Shown piece by piece: positions 56,121 through 63,342 of a stretch of 64,000 nt of DNA; position 1 is the stretch's first letter; each line of letters opens with the position of its first letter. A program made the translations under genes and the position numbers. Origin of the DNA: CAZSDU01 sp964605775 (GTDB lineage: Bacteria; Bacteroidota; Bacteroidia; Bacteroidales; FEN-979); NCBI GenBank assembly GCA_964605775.1, contig CAZSDU010000010.1:1-64000 (forward strand). The letters run 5' to 3'. Under the pieces are notes generated by a model, which made no database searches, had not been told where the DNA came from, and saw only the letters and a list, made by a program, of their open reading frames with translations.

Positions 56121-56516
56121 TCATGCGTCAAAATGTGATTTGTCTCCGATATATTCTGCTTTTCCAAATCCCAGAATGGGAATGAAAATAAATCGGAAGA
56201 AAAAGAGACCGATGGTAAAACCGCTTCCTTTCCCGAAGTTTTTCGCCAAACCGTTCAGAATGATAATATAAATGATCAGGTTCACGACAGGAATTAGCAT
56301 CAGCAGGATATACCACCAGGGTTTTCCGGCGATTTTAATCCCGATCAGGTAGTTATAAATCGGGATTATGGCAGCCCAGCCGGGCTCTCCGGCTTTTTCG
56401 AACATATACCAGGCGCCAATGATCTCAATGACCATGGTCATGATACCGAAAATGATGATCGGGATCAATAAAGCCAGTAGTACCGGCCAATAAGGACATG
56501 AATCTAGCATTTCCAT
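56121..56516 (-). CDS. DUF5684 membrane protein
   Basis: The 131-residue product has four helices (about 10-30, 45-60, 66-85, 104-120) and the family motif EKAGEPGWAAIIPIYNYLIGIKI (about 41-63), with KPWWYILLMLIPVVN after it. The same segment occurs fused before signal peptidase I in some Bacteroidota proteins. It lies 54 bases after the ammonia-lyase gene. Confidence 0.82.
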   Translation of the reverse strand: MEMLDSCPYWPVLLALLIPIIIFGIMTMVIEIIGAWYMFEKAGEPGWAAIIPIYNYLIGIKIAGKPWWYILLMLIPVVNLIIYIIILNGLAKNFGKGSGFTIGLFFFRFIFIPILGFGKAEYIGDKSHFDA

Positions 56517-56570
56517 AATGTTACTTTTTTTGATGTTGGATATATGAAGGAAGCACCTTGCTTCCCGGAA

Positions 56571-58094
56571 TTATTCAAGACTTCCGACAATTTTTTCAAC
56601 CTCATGGAGGATTTCACAGGATTTCACAAGGTCCTTCATCTTGTTATGGTCGGGGTAGAGTGGGCGGTCAATTTCCAGGAAGTCCACATATTTCCGGATA
56701 ACTTCTTTGGCTTTCGATACGCCATGTCCAAAAGTATATTCACGGAAATCGAGGGCCTGGGCTGCAGCCATGAATTCAATTCCCAGGATTCCATAGGCAT
56801 TATCGAGGATCTGAAAATTTTTCAGGGCAGTATTCATTCCCATGGAAACAAAGTCTTCCTGGTCGGCCGCTGCCGGAATGGATTGTATGGAGGCCGGGGC
56901 GGATAAAATACGCTGTTCAACGATCTGCATATCGGCCGTGTATTGGCTGAGCATCAATCCGCTGAACATCCCGGCTCCCTTGGTCAGGAAAGCGGGCAAG
57001 CCAACACTCAATGCAGGATTGTTCAATCGGTTCATCCGGCGTTCACTCATCACACTCACCATTGTAATCACCATTCCGGCCATATCCATCGGTACAGAAA
57101 CCGGAGAACCCTGGAAATTAGCACCTGAAAGCTGGAGATTTTCATCAGGGAAGAAAATCGGATTATCACCCACGCCATTCAATTCTATTTCGACTTGCGA
57201 GCGGGCATAGGCCAGCGCATCATGAGCAGCGCCGATAACCTGAGGAGTCGAGCGCATCGAATAAGCATCCTGGACTTTACATTTAACTTTCAATTCCGCA
57301 AGATCCCCGCCTTTAACACATTTTAAAATGGCTGCAGCGCTTCTTACAGCACCTTTGAATCCACGGACTTCATGCAATTTCGGACTATAGGGTCGCATAT
57401 TGGCTTTCATGGCTTCAAGCGACATGGATGCCGCGATTTCCGCCTGTTTCAGCCAGTTGTTGGCGTCGAAGAGAAAGAGGGCACTCATGGCCGTCAGTAC
57501 ATTCGAACCATTGATGGTAGCTAGTCCGTCGCGGGCTTTCAGTCCGGGTACCGGTATCCCGGCGGCATCAAGGGCTTCCTTGCCGGGTAAGAGTTTTCCC
57601 TGGTAATAGGCATGCCCTTCACCCATCATCAGCAGGGCGATCTGCGACATTGGGGCAAGGTCGCCACAGGCTCCTACTGAGCCTTTCTGGCAGACAAAGG
57701 GAGTTACTCCCTTGTTGAGCATATCCACCAGGGTCTGGGTGATTTCAAGCCGTGATCCGGAATTTCCATGGGCATGCACATTGATACGGCCCAGCATGGC
57801 GCCACGCACCCATTCCAGGGGCATGGCTTCACCGATTCCTGCAGCATGGTTGTAAATCAGGTATTTTTGAAAATCCTTAACCTGATCATCGTTCAGGACC
57901 ATTTCGGAAAATTCACCGATCCCGGTATTTACACCGTACATGATTTCTCCGGCAATGATCTTTTTTTCGAGCATCGCCCTGCATTTATGGATCCGTTCAA
58001 CAGCCTGGGAATCCAATTCAACTTTTTCATCATGGCGGGCTACATTTACCACATCTTCGATGGTCAGACCCGCGCCTTTTATTATGAGTGTCAT
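56571..58094 (-). CDS. hutH: Histidine ammonia-lyase-type enzyme with Cys in the MIO triad
   Basis: The 507-residue protein aligns by residue number with Pseudomonas HAL: Tyr53 in YGVNTG, His83 in YNHAAG, and the prosthetic triad at 142-144. That triad is Ala-Cys-Gly (GSVGACGDLAPM) rather than Ala-Ser-Gly; codon 143 is TGT at 57666-57668. Further motifs: LATINGSNVLTA, QDAYSMRSTPQVIGA, GDNPIFFP, ANFQGSPV and PAAADQEDFVSMG (HAL usually has QEDHVSMG). Function is probably deamination of histidine to urocanate; another aromatic amino acid is possible. No hutU, hutI or hutG is near. Confidence 0.85.
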   Translation of the reverse strand: MTLIIKGAGLTIEDVVNVARHDEKVELDSQAVERIHKCRAMLEKKIIAGEIMYGVNTGIGEFSEMVLNDDQVKDFQKYLIYNHAAGIGEAMPLEWVRGAMLGRINVHAHGNSGSRLEITQTLVDMLNKGVTPFVCQKGSVGACGDLAPMSQIALLMMGEGHAYYQGKLLPGKEALDAAGIPVPGLKARDGLATINGSNVLTAMSALFLFDANNWLKQAEIAASMSLEAMKANMRPYSPKLHEVRGFKGAVRSAAAILKCVKGGDLAELKVKCKVQDAYSMRSTPQVIGAAHDALAYARSQVEIELNGVGDNPIFFPDENLQLSGANFQGSPVSVPMDMAGMVITMVSVMSERRMNRLNNPALSVGLPAFLTKGAGMFSGLMLSQYTADMQIVEQRILSAPASIQSIPAAADQEDFVSMGMNTALKNFQILDNAYGILGIEFMAAAQALDFREYTFGHGVSKAKEVIRKYVDFLEIDRPLYPDHNKMKDLVKSCEILHEVEKIVGSLE

Positions 58095-58130
58095 GTTTTT
58101 TCTTTTTAATGAACTAAATAGTAAAATAAA

Positions 58131-58205
58131 AGCTGGTGAGCTTGTGATCTGGTGAGTTGGTGAGCTGATGATCTCGCGAGCTCACCAGCTCGCCAACTCG
58201 CCAAC
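58131..58205. repeat. 8-bp satellite in two orientations (GCTGGTGA / CTCACCAG)
   Basis: Successive 8-mers read AGCTGGTG, AGCTTGTG, ATCTGGTG, AGTTGGTG, AGCTGATG, ATCTCGCG, AGCTCACC, AGCTCGCC, AACTCGCC. The left half is the reverse complement of the right half, so the region can fold into a long hairpin. The unit is that of the array at 60284-60371. Confidence 0.75.
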
Positions 58206-58280
58206 TTTTTCTGCTCCGATGATCCAGCTGCGGGCGCATAAAATGGCTGCAGCCCAGGTTCTTTTCACGTTTTTTTTCAT
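58182..58280 (-). CDS. Possible 32-codon leader or remnant ORF overlapping hisS
   Basis: The minus-strand ATG at 58278-58280 overlaps the hisS stop as ATGA, a typical coupling arrangement. The frame reads MKKNVKRTWAAAILC, then ARSWIIGAEK, and ends VGELASW. The last codons and stop are formed by the 8-bp satellite. I recognise no family. It could be a truncated gene invaded by the repeat, a small peptide, or chance. Confidence 0.3.
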   Translation of the reverse strand: MKKNVKRTWAAAILCARSWIIGAEKVGELASW

Positions 58281-59644
58281 GTTGAAAACAAGGTTCTAAG
58301 TTCATGTGATGAAAGCGATTGCTGTTCCCCTGATTTCATGTCTTTTAAAGTCAGTTTTCCGCTTTCAATTTCATTCTTCCCGGCAAAAACCACATAGGGG
58401 ATATTTTTCCGATTGGCATATTCCATCTGCTTTTTCAGTTTTGATGCATCCGGATATATTTCAGCGGAGATATCAGATTTCCATAATGCAGCAAGCAGCT
58501 GAAGTCCGAATTTTTCTTCTTCCTTCCCGAAATTAAGGATAAGCAGCTTAGTGGTTGCTTCAATGGATTCAGGAAAAAGCCGGAGTTCTTCCATGACATC
58601 GAAAATCCGGTCGGCGCCGAAAGAGATACCTACCCCCGATATATCCGGAAGTCCGAAGATACCAGTGAGATTATCATATCTTCCTCCTCCGCATAAACTG
58701 CCCATGGCGACATCTGCAGCCCTGACTTCGATGATCGTACCGGTATAATAATTCAGTCCCCGGGCAAGGCTGAGATCGAATTCAAATTTATTTTGAAGGT
58801 CGAGGTCTTTCAGATGAAGCATTACTTCCGAAATTTCTTCAAGTCCTTTCTTTCCCGTTTCAGCATTGACGAAAAGCTTTTCCAGCATTTCCCTTTTCTC
58901 CTTTATTCTCCCTTTCATGGTCATAATGGGCATCAGAAGCTGGATTGAATCTGCGGAAAGGCCTTTTATTTCAAGTTCTTCACAGACTTTTTCCAGACCG
59001 ATTTTATCCCGCTTATCCATGGCTACCGTTATATCCGTCAGTTTCTCCGGCTCTCCAATGGCTTCTGCAATTCCTGCCAGGATCTTACGGTTATTGAGTT
59101 TAACAACGACTTTAATCCCCAGGCGGAGAAATACGAAATCGATGATCTGTACCAGTTCAACTTCATTCAGCAAGGAATTGCTGCCGATTACATCTATGTC
59201 GCATTGAAAAAATTCCCTGTAGCGGCCCTTCTGCGGACGGTCAGCTCTCCAAACTGGTTGTATCTGGTAACGTTTAAAAGGAAATATCAGTTCATTCTGA
59301 TGCTGTACAACAAACCTGGCAAAAGGAACCGTAAGGTCGTAACGCAGCCCTTTTTCTGCAATATGCCGGGTGAAGGTATTCAACTCCGGCATTTCCCTTC
59401 CGTCATCCCGTATCCCTTCCAGGTAATTTCCGGAATTTAGTATTTTAAATAGCAGCTTATCTCCTTCCTCCCCATATTTTCCCGTCAGCGTGGACAGGTT
59501 TTCCATGGCCGGAGTTTCAATGGGCAAATACCCCGAAGTCTGAAAAACCTTACGGATGTTGTCGAAAATAAAGTTCCTCCTCGCCATTTCCGAAGGAGAA
59601 AAATCACGGGTACCTTTGGGTATGGAAGGTTTCTGGGAAGACAT
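58277..59644 (-). CDS. hisS: Histidyl-tRNA synthetase
   Basis: The 455-residue class II synthetase has an N-terminal KGTRDFSPSEMARRNFI, motif 2 around FQCDIDVIGSNSLLNE (about 143-158) and the HisA motif RGLNYYTGTIIEV (about 296-308). It also shows GSLCGGGRYDNL and a C-terminal anticodon domain (about 365-455). A minus-strand TATATTTG box (59659-59666) lies 15 bases before its start. It is followed by the ammonia-lyase gene in the same direction. Confidence 0.95.
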   Translation of the reverse strand: MSSQKPSIPKGTRDFSPSEMARRNFIFDNIRKVFQTSGYLPIETPAMENLSTLTGKYGEEGDKLLFKILNSGNYLEGIRDDGREMPELNTFTRHIAEKGLRYDLTVPFARFVVQHQNELIFPFKRYQIQPVWRADRPQKGRYREFFQCDIDVIGSNSLLNEVELVQIIDFVFLRLGIKVVVKLNNRKILAGIAEAIGEPEKLTDITVAMDKRDKIGLEKVCEELEIKGLSADSIQLLMPIMTMKGRIKEKREMLEKLFVNAETGKKGLEEISEVMLHLKDLDLQNKFEFDLSLARGLNYYTGTIIEVRAADVAMGSLCGGGRYDNLTGIFGLPDISGVGISFGADRIFDVMEELRLFPESIEATTKLLILNFGKEEEKFGLQLLAALWKSDISAEIYPDASKLKKQMEYANRKNIPYVVFAGKNEIESGKLTLKDMKSGEQQSLSSHELRTLFST

Positions 59645-59658
59645 TCAATCGGTTTTTG

Positions 59659-59666
59659 CAAATATA
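59659..59666 (-). promoter_or_regulatory. -7 box of the hisS promoter
   Basis: The minus strand reads TATATTTG (TAnnTTTG), 15 bases before the hisS ATG. No obvious -33 TTG. Confidence 0.45.
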
Positions 59667-59737
59667 ATAAGATTCAGGATGCAGGATACAGCATGCATGA
59701 CCGGCATCCATTTTTATGCTCATGTATCAGTCATCAA

Positions 59738-60229
59738 TCATCTTGATTCTTGCATCCCTGCATCTTGGATCTTTTTTAAGACATCTTCAAGATACTCCTG
59801 CACTCCCTGTTCTCCCTCCTTTGGCGCCCAAGGTGCAAAATTTTTATCATCCACGGGATTGTATGGGCCATCTTTGAATTCGTAAGCCACTGAGCCGGGG
59901 TCGAGGGCAATAATCGTATGAAAGGTCTTTTCCGGAATTTCGGCTCCAAAAATACCTTTTAAAGGATCAAGCAGGATATGGTCAGTGATATTCCCAAGTT
60001 CGTCGAACTCAATAACAGCAACTCTTCCGCGAAGGGCAAAAAACACTTCCCGTTTATCAGGATCTTCGTGTTTATGAGGTTGGATATACGACCATGGCTC
60101 CATGGCATTTAGCAATCGCTGAAGTCGATCAGAATACGTCTTGTGAAAATTGAAATTTTTCCGCTTCCGGGACGAGGCTTTTGCTTCTCCTGAAACCTGA
60201 TTTAAGAGCGAGGTGTCAATTTTAATCAT
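59738..60229 (-). CDS. WbuC-family cupin metalloprotein
   Basis: I chose the ATG at 60227-60229 (MIKIDTSLLNQ). The frame is open 18 codons further, but those are satellite-derived (AGTAACA units). The 163-residue cupin has metal-binding-type HKHEDPDKREVFFALRG (about 52-68) and TFHTIIALDPGSVAYEFKDG (about 105-124). WbuC proteins occur with O-antigen genes but their reaction is unproven. It is followed by hisS 93 bases downstream. Confidence 0.82.
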   Translation of the reverse strand: MIKIDTSLLNQVSGEAKASSRKRKNFNFHKTYSDRLQRLLNAMEPWSYIQPHKHEDPDKREVFFALRGRVAVIEFDELGNITDHILLDPLKGIFGAEIPEKTFHTIIALDPGSVAYEFKDGPYNPVDDKNFAPWAPKEGEQGVQEYLEDVLKKIQDAGMQESR

Positions 60230-60387
60230 AAAAAAGTAACAGAGTAACAGAGTAACAAAGTAACAAAGTGAACAACTTCCCAACTCACCAGCTCACCAGC
60301 TCACCAGCTCACCAGCTCACCAACTCACCAACTCACCAACTCACCAACTCACCAACTCACCAACTCACCAGCTTTCATGCTTTCATG
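60230..60387. repeat. Compound 8-bp satellite
   Basis: Two arrays follow each other: about five AAGTAACA/GAGTAACA units (60232-60271), then eleven exact-length CTCACCAG/CTCACCAA units (60284-60371: 4 G-type, 6 A-type, 1 G-type), then two CTTTCATG units that reach the ettA stop codon. No spacers are present, so this is not CRISPR. It separates ettA from the WbuC gene. Confidence 0.92.
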
Positions 60388-62059
60388 CTTTCAGTTTTTT
60401 ATACTTGATCCTGTGCGGGGCATCATCACCCAGGCGTTTCTTTTTATTTTCTTCATATTCGGAATAGGATCCTTCAAAGAAATAAACCTGAGAGTTGCCT
60501 TCAAAGGCCAGGATATGGGTGGCGATTCGGTCGAGGAACCAACGATCATGGGAAATGATCACGGCACAGCCTGCGAAATTCTCCAATCCTTCTTCCAGCG
60601 CCCTGAGGGTATTCACATCAATATCGTTGGTTGGTTCATCGAGGAGAAGCACATTGGCCTCTTCTTTTAAGGTAAGGGCAAGGTGCAGGCGGTTTCTTTC
60701 ACCCCCCGACAGTGCGCCGCATTTTTTTTCCTGGTCTGCTCCGCTGAAATTGAAGCGGGCAACATAAGCCCGCGCACTCATAATGCGTCCGCCGATCTGG
60801 ATGTTATCAGCTCCACCGGAAATGATTTGAAAAACCGTTTTTTCAGGATCAATGGCAGTATGACTTTGATCCACATATCCGATTTTTACGGTTTCACCTA
60901 CTTTAAAACTACCTTCATTGGCGGCTTCTGCTCCCATGATCATACGGAATAAGGTTGTTTTTCCTGCTCCGTTCGGGCCAATCACGCCGACGATACCTGC
61001 CGGAGGTAATGAGAAATTGAGATGTTCAAAAAGCAATTGATCATCAAATGATTTGGTGACTTCGCTCGCCTCAATCACCATATTCCCGAGCCGGGGACCA
61101 TTGGGAATGTACAACTCCAGCCGTTCTTCCTTTTCCCTGACATCCTCATTCATCATTTTTTCATAGGCATTCAGTCGTGCTTTTCCTTTTGCCTGCCTTG
61201 CCTTGGGTGACATCCGAACCCAATCCAGCTCTCTTTCAAGGGTTTTCCTTCTTTTACTTTCTGTCTTTTCTTCCATGGCCAGTCGCTTCGATTTCTGGTC
61301 AAGCCAGGAAGTATAGTTCCCCTGCCAGGGAATGCCTTCTCCTCGATCGAGTTCGAGTATCCAGCCGGCCACATTGTCCAGGAAATAACGGTCGTGCGTA
61401 ATGGCAATCACTGTGCCTTTGTACTGTTGCAGGTGGTGTTCCAGCCATTGCACCGATTCTGCGTCGAGGTGGTTGGTAGGTTCATCCAGGAGAAGAATAT
61501 CCGGTTCCTGCAATAAAAGCCGGCAAAGTGCAATCCTCCTGCGTTCTCCGCCTGACAGATTTTTCACCGGAGCCTCAGGTTCAGGACAACGAAGTGCATC
61601 CATGGCTCTTTCCAATTTGCTGTCGAGTTCCCATGCCCCATGCTGATCCAACAATTCCGTCAGCTCCCCCTGTCTCCTGATGAGCTTATCCATTTCATCA
61701 TCATTCAGGGGTTCGGAAAAACGGTTGTTCACCGCTTCATATTCACTGAGCAGGTCAACAATCTCCTGAGCCCCTTCTGAAACTATCTCCCTGACAGTTT
61801 TTTTGTCGTCAAGCTGGGGGTCCTGTTCAAGATAACCCACAGAATATCCCGGGGAGAAAACCACCTGCCCCTGAAAAGATTTTTCCACTCCGGCAATGAT
61901 TTTCAGGAGAGTGGATTTCCCGGAACCATTCAATCCGATAATTCCAATCTTGGCCCCGTAGAAAAAGGAAAGGTAAATGTTCTTTAAGACTTGTTTATGA
62001 GGAGGAAAAGTTTTACTGACCCCCACCATCGAAAAAATAATCTTGTTATCGTCAGCCAT
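60383..62059 (-). CDS. ettA: Energy-dependent translational throttle EttA (ABC-F)
   Basis: The 558-residue tandem ABC ATPase lacks membrane helices. Both halves show Walker A (GLNGSGKST, GPNGAGKTT), signature (LSGGERRR, LSGGERNR) and Walker B with the Glu (LLLDEPTNHLD, LLLDEPTNDID). The linker carries the EttA pattern LDWVRMSPKARQAKGKARL (about 273-291). EttA binds the ribosomal E site and controls entry into elongation by energy state. The last residue codons lie next to the satellite at 60230-60387. Confidence 0.94.
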   Translation of the reverse strand: MADDNKIIFSMVGVSKTFPPHKQVLKNIYLSFFYGAKIGIIGLNGSGKSTLLKIIAGVEKSFQGQVVFSPGYSVGYLEQDPQLDDKKTVREIVSEGAQEIVDLLSEYEAVNNRFSEPLNDDEMDKLIRRQGELTELLDQHGAWELDSKLERAMDALRCPEPEAPVKNLSGGERRRIALCRLLLQEPDILLLDEPTNHLDAESVQWLEHHLQQYKGTVIAITHDRYFLDNVAGWILELDRGEGIPWQGNYTSWLDQKSKRLAMEEKTESKRRKTLERELDWVRMSPKARQAKGKARLNAYEKMMNEDVREKEERLELYIPNGPRLGNMVIEASEVTKSFDDQLLFEHLNFSLPPAGIVGVIGPNGAGKTTLFRMIMGAEAANEGSFKVGETVKIGYVDQSHTAIDPEKTVFQIISGGADNIQIGGRIMSARAYVARFNFSGADQEKKCGALSGGERNRLHLALTLKEEANVLLLDEPTNDIDVNTLRALEEGLENFAGCAVIISHDRWFLDRIATHILAFEGNSQVYFFEGSYSEYEENKKKRLGDDAPHRIKYKKLKA

Positions 62060-62066
62060 ATTGATT

Positions 62067-62167
62067 GATTTACGATTTGGTAGATTTACGATTTACGATT
62101 GAAGAATTCCCGCATTCTTGCATGAGTGCAATGGTGCATTTTTGCATTAGTGCATCAATGCATTGAT
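62067..62167. repeat. 7- and 8-bp satellites entering the glycosyltransferase 3' end
   Basis: ATTTACG units (62067-62100) are followed by seven 8-mers starting GCA (62112, 62120, 62128, 62136, 62144, 62152 and 62160). The stop codon (62147-62149) and the final residues NALMH of the glycosyltransferase lie inside the 8-mers, so the C-terminus is repeat-derived. Confidence 0.8.
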
Positions 62168-63304
62168 TTTATCCGTTTCTTTTTCCCAACTGAAGTTCCG
62201 AAGCACAAAATCATGACCTTTTCTGGCGATGTGTTCTGCTTTAACCGGCTGATCCAGAAGCATCAGGATCTGATCCGCGTATTCTTTCGGGGTCCGGCAA
62301 ACAAGGATTTCTTCTCCATCTTTTGCTTTCAGCGCCTGAAAGGCGAGGGGGGAAGTGATGCAGGGAATGTTCATGGCCATGGCTTCCAGGATTTTGTTCT
62401 GAAGCCCGGTGCCGATTTGCATCGGAGCAATGAAAATTCTGGCAGCGGCATAGCATTCCCGCATATCAGGCACCCAGCCGCTGACTTCTACATACTCTGA
62501 TTTTAGCACCATGACCCTGAGGTGAGGATTGGCTCCGGCGATCAGTATACGGATATCAGGCTTTTTGGAAATCAGCTCGGGCAAAATTTTATTGACGAGA
62601 AATTCCGCACTGTTGATATTGGGCGGATAGCCCATATTCCCTGTAAATACCAGATCATATTTCTTTTCCCTATCAAGCGGTTGAAAGAAATCTGTATCCA
62701 CTCCGTTGGCCACTACCACGATTTTTTCTTTTTCAGGGTGAGGGATCAGATCGCGGTCCGGTTCAGAAATAATGATTTTATGATCAAATGCTTCGAAACA
62801 GGCTCTTTCATATTTCAGGAGCCGGTTGTATTCTATCTTCAGAAAAGGCCGCAGATAAAAAGGTGAAGTGCTCAGACGACGTTCCACACCCTTGGAAAAA
62901 ACATCCTGGTAGTCCAGTATCTTGCGCACGTTGATGTCTTTAACATATTCTGCCACCCGGATCAGCTGGCAAAAAATAAAATCCGGTTGATATTCATGGA
63001 TGAGTTGTTTGATCTGAACGGCTGTACGGTGATGATAATAATACCCCACCTGCAAAGGTTTGTCCGAGCACAAGGTCCTAAGCAGGTTTAAAACAATGGC
63101 AAGCTTTGAAATCGGAAGGATATGAACGGCCCTGACATATTTTTTTAAAACGGGGATTGCATCCTCATGCATATACCCGTCGTTCAGGGCACAAAGAATG
63201 ATTTCGTGCTGCTTCGACAGTTGCTTGATCTGATGAAAGGCCCTTAGTTTATCACCTTTTTCAGTAGGGTAGGGAACACGGGGTAAAAGAAAAAACAATC
63301 GCAT
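62147..63304 (-). CDS. Glycosyltransferase family 4 protein
   Basis: I chose the ATG at 63302-63304 (MRLFFLLPRVPYPTEKGDK), which begins directly with the first beta strand; seven codons further up are less likely. The 385 residues show GDKLRAFHQIKQL, VVANGVDTDFFQPLD (about 190-204), VFTGNMGYPPNINSAEFL (about 212-229) and the donor-site loop APMQIGTGLQNKILEAMAMN (about 298-317). The opening resembles the TIGR03087 group of sugar transferases. It follows another glycosyltransferase 38 bases upstream. Confidence 0.85.
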   Translation of the reverse strand: MRLFFLLPRVPYPTEKGDKLRAFHQIKQLSKQHEIILCALNDGYMHEDAIPVLKKYVRAVHILPISKLAIVLNLLRTLCSDKPLQVGYYYHHRTAVQIKQLIHEYQPDFIFCQLIRVAEYVKDINVRKILDYQDVFSKGVERRLSTSPFYLRPFLKIEYNRLLKYERACFEAFDHKIIISEPDRDLIPHPEKEKIVVVANGVDTDFFQPLDREKKYDLVFTGNMGYPPNINSAEFLVNKILPELISKKPDIRILIAGANPHLRVMVLKSEYVEVSGWVPDMRECYAAARIFIAPMQIGTGLQNKILEAMAMNIPCITSPLAFQALKAKDGEEILVCRTPKEYADQILMLLDQPVKAEHIARKGHDFVLRNFSWEKETDKINALMH

Positions 63305-63342
63305 GATTTGGCTTGTAATGAGCAAAAGTAAAAAAATCCGGC

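Noticed and set aside
55679..56167. Minus-strand 162-codon frame
   Set aside because: Shadow of the 146-residue membrane protein in another frame; spans a palindromic repeat.
58114..58305. Minus-strand 63-codon frame
   Set aside because: Made of hisS 3' end and satellite sequence; no coding signal.
60230..60387. CRISPR-like array
   Set aside because: Period is 8 bp with no spacers; a simple satellite.
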